Part shown: piece by piece, positions 1 to 5,051 of the stretch
Position numbering within the stretch: position 1 is the stretch's first letter
Layout: each line of letters begins with the position of its first letter
Source of the DNA: Denitromonas sp.
GTDB taxonomy: Bacteria; Pseudomonadota; Gammaproteobacteria; Burkholderiales; Rhodocyclaceae
Reading direction: 5' to 3'
Assembly: GCF_034676725.1 (NCBI RefSeq)
Contig: NZ_JAUCBR010000001.1
Location: 1 to 5,051 of the forward strand
DNA: 5,051 nucleotides
Program-made: the position numbers and the translations under genes
The notes under the pieces: model-generated
What the model was told of the DNA's origin: nothing
What the model saw: only the letters and a program-made list of their open reading frames with translations
The model's database searches: none

Positions 1-1
1 G

Positions 2-25
2 GTACGCCAGCAGCAGCGCAGCTAA
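2..25 (+). CDS. Possible 3' end of an upstream plus-strand gene (partial)
   Basis: The second frame reads VRQQQRS and then TAA at 23-25, which would be the last codons of a gene entering from the left edge. Seven codons cannot identify a protein. Two points make the call reasonable. A strong stem-loop starts 16 bases after the stop, and the sequence around this stop resembles the sequence around the stop of the last operon gene at 5021-5023, with the two TAA codons aligned. Against it, the other two plus frames are also open here (to 173 and 180), and a minus-strand frame is open from 107 to the edge. Low confidence. Confidence 0.3.
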   Translation, partial: VRQQQRS

Positions 26-40
26 CCCCCTGCGGTGCCC

Positions 41-81
41 TCTGGATAGCGGCGGCTGCAATGGCCGCCGCCACATCCAGA
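41..81. repeat. Strong GC-rich stem-loop (imperfect inverted repeat)
   Basis: The inner arms GCGGCGGC (49-56) and GCCGCCGC (64-71) are perfectly complementary around a 7-base loop, TGCAATG. The outer arms CTGGAT (42-47) and ATCCAG (75-80) also pair, extended by T41-A81, and are separated from the inner stem by a 1x3 internal loop. The structure is far stronger than expected by chance outside a gene. It could end transcription of an upstream plus-strand gene, but there is no T-run directly after it; the A/T tract begins about 10 bases later. It could also be a cruciform or a protein-binding structure. Confidence 0.6.
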
Positions 82-90
82 ACAACTGGC

Positions 91-104
91 AAAAAAATAT
101 TTTT
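91..104. promoter_or_regulatory. A/T tract in the leader region
   Basis: Fourteen consecutive A/T bases (AAAAAAATATTTTT) sit in a GC-rich window, and positions 93-104 form a perfect palindrome. The tract lies between the GC stem-loop and the inverted repeat at 106-121. Such tracts can act as UP-like elements, bend DNA, or bind minor-groove proteins such as H-NS-like silencers and AT-hook proteins. It is about 95 bases upstream of the predicted -35 box, too far for a normal UP element of that promoter. Confidence 0.4.
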
Positions 105-105
105 C

Positions 106-121
106 ATGGACTGGAGTCCAT
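106..121. promoter_or_regulatory. Perfect 7-bp inverted repeat, probable operator
   Basis: ATGGACTGGAGTCCAT is two perfect 7-base arms around a 2-base centre, the form expected for a dimeric repressor site. The right arm, AGTCCATA, recurs at 172-179. The GACT...AGTC core resembles the GACT-N3-AGTC boxes bound by restriction-modification controller proteins, but the spacing here is 2 rather than 3, so the regulator family is not assigned. No regulator gene for it is visible in the window. Confidence 0.5.
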
Positions 122-171
122 ACAAAACACGCCAAAAACAGCGACTTATAAGGGTTTCGCGGTGTTCCTAT

Positions 172-179
172 AGTCCATA
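172..179 (+). promoter_or_regulatory. Second copy of the operator half-site
   Basis: AGTCCATA repeats the right arm of the dyad at 106-121. The left side here is degenerate. The copy lies 57 bp after the first right arm and about 20 bp before the predicted -35 box. A regulator bound at both places could loop or cover the region. An exact 8-base match in a 240-base leader is suggestive, not conclusive. Confidence 0.35.
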
Positions 180-198
180 ACTGGCCGGATTCGTACAA

Positions 199-227
199 TT
201 GCGGCTATTCTTTTTGCGCCCTAAAAT
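199..227 (+). promoter_or_regulatory. Predicted sigma-70-type promoter of the operon
   Basis: The -35 box TTGCGG (199-204) and the -10 box TAAAAT (222-227) are separated by exactly 17 bases. The -10 box matches the consensus at 5 of 6 positions and the -35 box at the important TTG. Transcription would begin near A234, about 27 bases upstream of the GTG start at 261. It would leave the TTG at 237 almost at the 5' end of the message. The prediction rests on sequence only. Confidence 0.5.
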
Positions 228-246
228 GACGGCATATTGACCATTC

Positions 247-252
247 AGGGAG
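247..252 (+). promoter_or_regulatory. Ribosome binding site deciding the first start
   Basis: AGGGAG lies 8 bases before the GTG at 261, which is near-ideal spacing. The alternative in-frame TTG at 237 has no purine-rich site before it and would sit within about 3 bases of the predicted transcription start. This favours the GTG as the real start. Confidence 0.6.
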
Positions 253-260
253 CAAATGCC

Positions 261-3083
261 GTGGCCGCCGCCGATCCTTCAATGCCGTTTTCGCCATGCG
301 ATCCATCAGGGCCATGCACAGACGTTTCGGTAGGCGTCTTGCAATGGATTTTCGGGCCGGTCATCGACAAGCTGACAACCGGCGCAGACCCGGACACCGT
401 TGATGCCTCGGTTTCCGTGCTGGCCTCGATCTTCTCGGTATTCAATAGCGGCCTGCTGGTCGTCGCCTCGCTGATCGTGTCTTACGTCGCCGTCATGGGC
501 GTGACGCAGACGGCCAGCGAAGGCGAAGCGATGGGCCGCAACTGGTCATCCCTCTGGACGCCGGTTCGGATCGTGGCCGGGGGGTCGGTACTGCTGCCCA
601 GCACAAGCGGCTTTAGCTTCATCCAGTTGATTGTTTTGATGTTCGGCCTGTGGGGCGTGGGCTTTGCAAACAGCCTGTTCAACATCGGAATTCAGACCGG
701 CATCATCAGCGGCGCAGCAACCAGCGTCAGCGCCCAAATGGGCCTTGGCAGTGGAGCAAAGCCGAACCCGAACTATCCGCTCTATGACGTGCGGCAGTTC
801 GCGCAGGAATATCTGGCCGTGGCGTGGTGCAAGCGGGCCGTGAATGCCTCGTTCGCGGATTTCGGCGGCGGCACGCCGAACATCAGCGCGGCCAGCGCAC
901 CAGACCAGACCATTGCAGAAGGCGACGGCAAAAAGGCGCTGATCTATCTGGCGCGGGATCGCAACGCCACAACCAACTTGGGCGGGGCCGTGCCGTTGTG
1001 CGGCAGCGTGAAGGTTTACAACTACAGCGCACCCGTCGCCATTGCCGCCGAAACCACGGCAGCAAAAGCCACCGTCTTTGACCCGGCCAAGATTCAGGAC
1101 AACGCGGCAGCGATGAGCGCCATCCGCGTTGCGGCGCTCAACGCCAAGGCCACGGCAATCAACCAGGTCATGACCGACATTGAAGCGTGGGTGGCTCAAT
1201 GGCCCGCCACGATCAATGATCCGGGCTGGGAGAACGTCCAGAGCGACCGTTTCAACCAGATTGTGAATCAGGCACAAAGCACCCTGACGGCCAGCCTGAC
1301 CGCACAGATCGCGGCGGATAGCACCCTGAAAACGATCATGCAGCAGTACGTGAATGACATCACGGCGGACGGCTGGGCGATGGCTGGGGGGTTCTATCAG
1401 CGCCTGTCGGGCATCCGGCAGGAAATGGGCCGCATCTACGCGGAGAACGTCGCGCAGGCCACCGCGCCGAACCTCAACACACTGCCGCAGGGGCCGCACG
1501 CGCAGCTTGCACAGTCCAGCTACACCACGATTTACAACACCGTCATCAGCAAGTCGCTATCGGGTGCCAGCTACGCCAAACCGACGACACCACGGGCCGC
1601 CGATTTCAAGGCCGCACTGGTGCCGACCAGCATGGAGGATTTGTCCATCGACACGCTGGGAAGTCGTGGCGATAGCCTCATGAGCGGCTTTGTTGGCTGG
1701 GGCATGGAGCGCGTCACCTCGGCCATGATCGGCACCGATGGCGACGTGGATGCAATCGCCCGGATCAAGACCACGGGCGACGTTCTGGCGCTCATGCAGA
1801 GCACCGGCTTTGCCGTCGATAAGTTGGTGCATACCTCGCTGTCTGGCGTCAAAGCGGCAGCGGCTGCCGTGGGTAGCGTGTCCTTCATGGGCACCAGCGT
1901 TGATGCCACGCCGCTTGCCGATACCCTGCTGAATTGGGTGGTCTATAACTTCCTGACGCCGCTTGCTGAGGTCACAACGTGGCTCGGGCGGCTCGCCTTT
2001 TATTTCGGCGTATTCCTGCCGTCCCTGCCTTACACCATCTTCATGGTGGCCGTGGTCGGCTGGATTCTGGCCGTGCTCCAGTCGATCATCGCCGCGCCCC
2101 TGTGGGCGGTCATGCACATGACCCCGGATCGCACCTTCGTTGGCAGCCAGACGCAGGGCTATCTGCTGCTGCTGTCCCTGTTCGTGCGCCCTGCTCTCAT
2201 CATCATTGGCCTGTTCGCGGCAATGATGGTGGCAAACCCGGTCATCGGCTACATCAGCAAAGCCTTTTGGGCCATGTACAACGCCAACGTGACCAGCGCC
2301 GAAAGCCTCGGGTGGTTCGTCGAGTTCTTGCAGTGGAAGAACTGGTTGATCGTCTATGGCTTCGTCCTGCTGCCGGTCATGTACATGGTTTTCGGGTTGT
2401 CGCAGATTCTGCCGGATACCGTTCTGCGCTGGATCGGCGCGGGCATCAGCAGCATGGGCGAAAGCCAAGCGACCGAACAGATGCGTAGTAACGCAGCAAT
2501 GTACGGCCCCAGCGCCGTGAAAGGCGGCGCAGGGCCGAGGCCGGGAAGCAGTGACGGCAAATCTCACCGCCTGAACGGCGACCCCGGCAACGCGGGCAGC
2601 CTCAATGACCCGAGCGGCCCCACGGGCGGCGGCGGTGGTGGCCGCAGCGGCGGCGGCAACCATCCGCGCTTGCTCAATGCCAACAGCCAAGGCGTTGCAC
2701 CCCAGCATGACACCGGCAACCTGTCTGCATCGACCAGCACCGCAACGGCCAGCGGCCCGGCTCGCAGCAGCAGCGCCGCGTCCAGTTCGGTCAATACGGG
2801 ATCGCAAGGCGTTGTCGGCCGCTGGGCCAGCAATGACATTACCGACGCGGAGTTCACTGAAGTGAAGGACACCGCGCCACGCAGCAAGAGCGCCGACAAG
2901 GGCACAGATGCCGTGCTGGCCCTTGGCAGCGCGGGCGTTATCAGCGGGTTTTCCGCCGACGATGACAACGGCTCCGGGGCCATCAATACCGAGTATGACA
3001 GCCGCTACAGCTACACCCCACCGACTGCTGACGGCTCCAGCGTCATCAACCACGGCACAGAACAGGGAGGACAACCGGCATGA
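261..3083 (+). CDS. traY: DotA/TraY family type IVB secretion/conjugation membrane protein
   Basis: This is a polytopic inner-membrane subunit of a type IVB (IncI/Dot-Icm-like) transfer machine, functionally analogous to VirB6 and thought to form part of the channel. Numbering from GTG (940 aa), hydrophobic segments lie at about 63-82, 119-139, 582-612, 634-664 and 695-713. Family hallmarks include a WTPVR...G...LLP...G.S..Q block after the first helix, a QGYLLLLSLFVRP block near 632-644, and LPDTVLRWIG after the last helix. The large middle region, about 140-570, matches the periplasmic loop of DotA and carries C190 and C247; C13 and C19 lie near the N-terminus. A hydrophilic Ser/Gly/Ala-rich tail of about 200 residues, with six glycines in a row at 789-794, follows the membrane core. 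Length is between R64 TraY and Legionella DotA. The frame is open back to a TTG at 237, but the ribosome site favours GTG. The stop overlaps the next start (ATGA). The symbol traY is by family, not proven orthology. Confidence 0.87.
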   Translation: MAAADPSMPFSPCDPSGPCTDVSVGVLQWIFGPVIDKLTTGADPDTVDASVSVLASIFSVFNSGLLVVASLIVSYVAVMGVTQTASEGEAMGRNWSSLWTPVRIVAGGSVLLPSTSGFSFIQLIVLMFGLWGVGFANSLFNIGIQTGIISGAATSVSAQMGLGSGAKPNPNYPLYDVRQFAQEYLAVAWCKRAVNASFADFGGGTPNISAASAPDQTIAEGDGKKALIYLARDRNATTNLGGAVPLCGSVKVYNYSAPVAIAAETTAAKATVFDPAKIQDNAAAMSAIRVAALNAKATAINQVMTDIEAWVAQWPATINDPGWENVQSDRFNQIVNQAQSTLTASLTAQIAADSTLKTIMQQYVNDITADGWAMAGGFYQRLSGIRQEMGRIYAENVAQATAPNLNTLPQGPHAQLAQSSYTTIYNTVISKSLSGASYAKPTTPRAADFKAALVPTSMEDLSIDTLGSRGDSLMSGFVGWGMERVTSAMIGTDGDVDAIARIKTTGDVLALMQSTGFAVDKLVHTSLSGVKAAAAAVGSVSFMGTSVDATPLADTLLNWVVYNFLTPLAEVTTWLGRLAFYFGVFLPSLPYTIFMVAVVGWILAVLQSIIAAPLWAVMHMTPDRTFVGSQTQGYLLLLSLFVRPALIIIGLFAAMMVANPVIGYISKAFWAMYNANVTSAESLGWFVEFLQWKNWLIVYGFVLLPVMYMVFGLSQILPDTVLRWIGAGISSMGESQATEQMRSNAAMYGPSAVKGGAGPRPGSSDGKSHRLNGDPGNAGSLNDPSGPTGGGGGGRSGGGNHPRLLNANSQGVAPQHDTGNLSASTSTATASGPARSSSAASSSVNTGSQGVVGRWASNDITDAEFTEVKDTAPRSKSADKGTDAVLALGSAGVISGFSADDDNGSGAINTEYDSRYSYTPPTADGSSVINHGTEQGGQPA

Positions 3084-3604
3084 ACGGCCAATACGACTAC
3101 AACGCGGAGGCGACCGGCCACGTCATCGGCCTGCGCCATGGATATGAGCAAGGCCACGAGGCCGGTTATGTGGACGGTCAAAACGACACTGCCGCCCGGT
3201 GGCAAAAGCAGATTGACGAGAAATGGGAACCGCTCGTTGATCGGCTGACCGCCGAACGTGACGAGGCCATCCGCGCCCGCGATGACCTGCTGGAACAGGT
3301 GCGCCACGCCGGGCAGCAGACCACGAAATGGCACAACGCTTTCTATTCGGTGCTCTGCGCCCTCGATAGCGCAATGGGCGTGCTGGAGCACGCGCCGCAG
3401 GACATGCGCACCCGGATGATCCTCGATCTCGCCAAGCGTGCGGAGTACATGAAAGACAAGGGCTGGATCGACTCGATGCCGCAGAACAACAGCGTTCTGC
3501 GCTCACGCGCCCGCCCAACTGCTGACCAGTTGCAAGGGTGGTGGGATCAGGTGATTGCCCACGCCAAGAAGGCGGCAGACCGCGACAACAACCCCACGCC
3601 ATGA
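3080..3604 (+). CDS. Hypothetical soluble protein with a GxxxG ladder and coiled coil
   Basis: Not recognised as a named family. There is no signal peptide or membrane helix. The N-terminus has six glycines spaced exactly four residues apart (G13, G17, G21, G25, G29, G33). This is a GxxxG helix ladder like that at the N-terminus of FliH/YscL-type proteins, where it mediates tight helix packing. A charged amphipathic stretch at about 41-76 has hydrophobic residues at 45, 49, 52, 56, 63, 70 and 74, consistent with a coiled coil, and a second helical part spans about 84-127. The start has a strong GGGAGG site (3065-3070) and overlaps the traY-like stop by ATGA. Its position matches excA in IncI1 plasmids, but the lack of any membrane segment and of visible similarity prevents that name. 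A cytoplasmic scaffold or partner of the channel protein is a guess. Confidence 0.8.
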   Translation: MNGQYDYNAEATGHVIGLRHGYEQGHEAGYVDGQNDTAARWQKQIDEKWEPLVDRLTAERDEAIRARDDLLEQVRHAGQQTTKWHNAFYSVLCALDSAMGVLEHAPQDMRTRMILDLAKRAEYMKDKGWIDSMPQNNSVLRSRARPTADQLQGWWDQVIAHAKKAADRDNNPTP

Positions 3605-3614
3605 AGGGCCGCCC

Positions 3615-3734
3615 ATGCTGACCGACACCCAAAACCTGATTCCCGACGCTGCCGTGCTGGCCGTCCTGCTCGCAGTGGCAGACGCCGTGCTGGCCCGTGC
3701 CAAGAAAGCCAAGAACCGGAGGAAACCCGCATGA
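3615..3734 (+). CDS. Small 39-aa protein with one hydrophobic segment
   Basis: A 39-codon frame starts at ATG 3615, ten bases after the previous stop, with GAAGGG at 3603-3608 as ribosome site (6-base spacing). It ends in an ATGA overlap with the next gene. Residues 12-27 are strongly hydrophobic (Ala/Val/Leu) with one Asp at 23, and the last 12 residues are very basic (KKAKNRRK). This suggests a single short membrane helix with its C-terminus in the cytoplasm, or an amphipathic membrane-bound peptide. AVLA occurs twice, 11 residues apart. The main evidence that it is real is that it fills the only gap in an otherwise gapless operon, with proper signals at both ends. Function unknown. Confidence 0.6.
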   Translation: MLTDTQNLIPDAAVLAVLLAVADAVLARAKKAKNRRKPA

Positions 3735-4336
3735 AGATCATCAACGGCGCGAAACGCGCAGCCCGCTTTACCTTTGTCGATATGCCGCTGTCGATGCTCG
3801 GCTGGCGACAACTCAAGGCCAACAACGGCTATATCCGCGACTTGTGGCGCACGCTGCGCCACCCTCAATGCCCGGAGTGCGGGCGCGGCGTTATGCACCT
3901 GCCCGCCGATGCGCAGCCCGACGAACAGGCGCTGTATGGCTGGGAGTGCTCTGCACACTGCGGCTTTCGCGTGTTCGCCCCGCACGATCCGCAGGAAATC
4001 GCCCGCATCGTCTCCGCCCGGCTGGAACTGCGCGGCAAGCAGCGTCTGGCATTCCTGCAGGATCAGGAGCGCGGCAAGCTGATCCGTAGCCACCTGCTCA
4101 AGTCGCGTGCTTATTGGACGGTGGCCGCGCTGGTTTTCCTCATGTTCGCGTGGCAGTTGGCGATGGGTGCCCCGGTGATGGTTGTCCTGAGCGTGCTTAG
4201 TCTGTGCCTGCCGTTCTCCGTCCATGCAATCCGCTGGAGCTATCGGGCGTGGCAGGTGCGCACGGGCACCCTGTTTGTGCCGGGCGCGTTCGTGCGCTAC
4301 GTTCGGGAAATGCTGTGGGTGCGGGGGGTGCAATGA
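3731..4336 (+). CDS. Hypothetical zinc-ribbon membrane protein
   Basis: 201 aa, not recognised as a named family. Residues 44-81 look like a zinc ribbon: C47-x2-C50 (HPQCPECG) and, 22 residues later, C73-x3-C77 (ECSAHCGF), with H76 as an alternative ligand. A charged helical linker at about 87-120 leads to two adjacent hydrophobic segments, roughly 130-146 and 148-167, then a basic C-terminal tail. The predicted form is a membrane hairpin with the zinc-binding domain probably on the cytoplasmic side, judged from the Arg/Lys-rich flanks. Translation starts from a strong GGAGG site (3718-3722, 8-base spacing), and the ATG overlaps the stop of the 39-aa gene. Downstream of traY in an IncI-type operon an exclusion or stability role is possible. 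That is positional inference only. Confidence 0.82.
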   Translation: MKIINGAKRAARFTFVDMPLSMLGWRQLKANNGYIRDLWRTLRHPQCPECGRGVMHLPADAQPDEQALYGWECSAHCGFRVFAPHDPQEIARIVSARLELRGKQRLAFLQDQERGKLIRSHLLKSRAYWTVAALVFLMFAWQLAMGAPVMVVLSVLSLCLPFSVHAIRWSYRAWQVRTGTLFVPGAFVRYVREMLWVRGVQ

Positions 4337-4587
4337 TGGCCGCTTTCCTGCGTAATGCCCTGCTGCACCTTGGCCGTGAGCGTGTCACGCGGGCGCTGTG
4401 CGTCATCGCGTCCGTGGTCGCCTTCGCCTACCAGTACCGCCAACTGGATGACCCGGCGCTGCATGATCTGGTCGCGCCCGTGGTGCTCGCTATCGCGGTT
4501 CCAATCCTCTACCTGACGCCGTTGGTCTGGCTGCTCTTTCGGTTCGTCTTGAAGCCCACCCAAGGGAAAAACCCGAATGCAATTTAA
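4333..4587 (+). CDS. Small membrane protein, two predicted helices (84 aa)
   Basis: The start is taken at ATG 4333, which overlaps the stop of the zinc-ribbon gene (ATGA). The ATG at 4336 directly after it is equally possible. The frame is open further upstream, but that part lies inside the preceding gene and reads as out-of-frame sequence. Residues about 21-35 and 45-73 are hydrophobic, separated by a short acidic loop (LDDPALHD); the longer second segment ends in a basic tail (FRFVLKPTQGK). The ribosome site is only a G-run at 4323-4328, so translation probably depends on coupling. No family recognised. The pairing of a zinc-ribbon membrane hairpin with a second small membrane protein hints at a shared complex. 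Confidence 0.72.
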   Translation: MMAAFLRNALLHLGRERVTRALCVIASVVAFAYQYRQLDDPALHDLVAPVVLAIAVPILYLTPLVWLLFRFVLKPTQGKNPNAI

Positions 4588-5023
4588 GGTCGTGCGCTAC
4601 CGGAACAAGACGCTGGGCGGAATCACGGTAGAGGGCAACACCGTCCAGTGCCTCCGGCTCATGCCGGAGCGCACCGCCAAAGGCAACCGCCGCCAGAAGG
4701 TCATCTGCACCATTGACCGATGGGCCGCTGAACTGCCCCCGGAAGCCCTCGAACTGCTCACCGAAGCCGAACAGGCGGAATGGGTCGAATGGAAGGCCCG
4801 GCACGATGAAGCGCAACGGCGCAAGCAGCTTGCCGAAGCTCTGGAGACTGTCACCGGCACGATGGAAGCGGCAGCGGCAGCCGTGCGCGAGAAGGCCGGG
4901 AAACCGGCCAACGCTGCGGCGCTGTGGGCTGCAATTGAGGCGCTATCCGGTGCGCTGGAGCGGGCCGGATTCGGCAAGAACAAGCGCCCCCGTGGTCGCC
5001 CACGGAAAGAAACGACCGGCTAA
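4577..5023 (+). CDS. Hypothetical AT-hook protein (148 aa)
   Basis: The start at ATG 4577 lies inside the end of the 84-aa gene (11-bp overlap), preceded by AGGGA at 4563-4567. The N-terminal 50 residues are basic and look beta-rich. The run RRQKVICTIDRW (38-49) recalls the N-terminal lead of IS1634-type transposases, but no catalytic part follows. An acidic, helical middle (52-95) and an Ala-rich helix (97-130) come next. The C-terminus, RPRGRPRK (137-144), is a textbook AT-hook with the GRP core at 140-142, a motif that binds the minor groove of A/T-rich DNA. A DNA-binding or nucleoid-associated regulator of the element is likely. Targets are unknown, though the only long A/T tract in the window is in the operon leader. 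It is the last gene of the run. Confidence 0.8.
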   Translation: MQFKVVRYRNKTLGGITVEGNTVQCLRLMPERTAKGNRRQKVICTIDRWAAELPPEALELLTEAEQAEWVEWKARHDEAQRRKQLAEALETVTGTMEAAAAAVREKAGKPANAAALWAAIEALSGALERAGFGKNKRPRGRPRKETTG

Positions 5024-5051
5024 CCCTGCTGGGCCTTCACGATGGCGGCGG
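5020..5051 (-). CDS. Possible 3' end of a convergent minus-strand gene (partial)
   Basis: Read on the minus strand from the right edge, one frame gives AAIVKAQQG followed by TAG (complement of 5020-5022). The stop would overlap that of the AT-hook gene, giving a tail-to-tail arrangement. Ten codons are too few to identify or prove a gene. A plus-strand ATG at 5042 has no ribosome site, which mildly favours the convergent reading. Confidence 0.2.
   Translation of the reverse strand, partial: AAIVKAQQG

Noticed and set aside
61..180. Plus-strand 39-codon frame beginning at ATG 61
   Set aside because: It covers the stem-loop, A/T tract and operator dyad, has no ribosome site and its product shows no pattern of a real protein.
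226..240. Four-codon frame ATG ACG GCA TAT TGA as a leader peptide
   Set aside because: The ATG overlaps the predicted -10 box, so it would lie upstream of the transcription start, and it has no ribosome site.
546..1499. Minus-strand open frame of 317 codons
   Set aside because: Also antisense to the same gene, compositionally odd and without a ribosome site or partner genes on that strand.
1557..3074. Long minus-strand open frame (505 codons) opposite the traY-like gene
   Set aside because: It is antisense to a gene with clear family motifs; its product is Ala/Gly/His/Arg-rich with no recognisable domain, as expected from high-GC codon bias.
3651..3695. Repeated GCCGTGCTGGCC 33 bases apart in the 39-aa gene
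   Set aside because: A near-identical run also occurs near 2910 in the traY-like gene, so it is more likely Ala-Val-Leu-Ala codon bias than a duplication or binding site.
4204..4332. Upstream extension of the 84-aa membrane protein gene to ATG 4204
   Set aside because: The extra 43 codons lie wholly inside the zinc-ribbon gene, read as random basic sequence and lack a good start signal; ATG 4333 gives a typical coupled overlap.
3503..4333. Minus-strand open frame of 276 codons
   Set aside because: It spans three coupled plus-strand gene parts including their junctions; the plus-strand genes have ribosome sites and domain features, this does not.
4577..5023. AT-hook gene as a transposase fragment
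   Set aside because: Only a short stretch (residues 38-49) recalls IS1634-type N-termini; there is no catalytic domain, terminal repeat or target duplication, and the gene is neatly coupled to the operon.

Overview
The window reads as part of the conjugation region of a plasmid or integrative conjugative element from a GC-rich proteobacterium, probably beta- or gamma-. The clearest evidence is one long gene for a polytopic inner-membrane protein of the DotA/TraY family. This is the channel-associated subunit of type IVB (Dot/Icm, IncI-type) secretion and conjugation machines. Host rank is inferred only from GC-rich coding sequence and gene family; no taxonomic marker is present.

Layout: bases 1-260 are a regulatory region, AT-rich in the middle. 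It holds the probable tail of an upstream plus-strand gene, a strong GC stem-loop, an A/T tract, a perfect 7-bp inverted repeat (ATGGACT-GG-AGTCCAT) with a further half-site, and a good sigma-70-type promoter just ahead of the traY/dotA-like gene. Six plus-strand genes follow to base 5023 with almost no spacing: the DotA/TraY-like protein (940 aa from the preferred GTG), a soluble glycine-ladder/coiled-coil protein (174 aa), a 39-aa single-hydrophobic-segment peptide, a zinc-ribbon plus two-helix membrane protein (201 aa), an 84-aa two-helix membrane protein, and a 148-aa protein ending in a canonical AT-hook. Three junctions are ATGA stop/start overlaps, one is an 11-bp overlap and one a 10-bp gap, so this looks like one translationally coupled operon. 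The last 28 bases may hold the end of a convergent minus-strand gene.

Working together: only the first gene has a recognised role. The other five are not recognised, but three of them are predicted membrane proteins and all are coupled to the traY-like gene. In IncI1 plasmids such as R64 the gene after traY is excA (entry exclusion), so the cluster may supply exclusion or accessory functions for the transfer channel. That is inference from position, not sequence similarity. The terminal AT-hook protein and the A/T tract plus dyad in the leader make autoregulation an attractive but untested idea. No tRNA, rRNA, CRISPR, insertion sequence or intrinsic terminator with a clear U-tract was seen.
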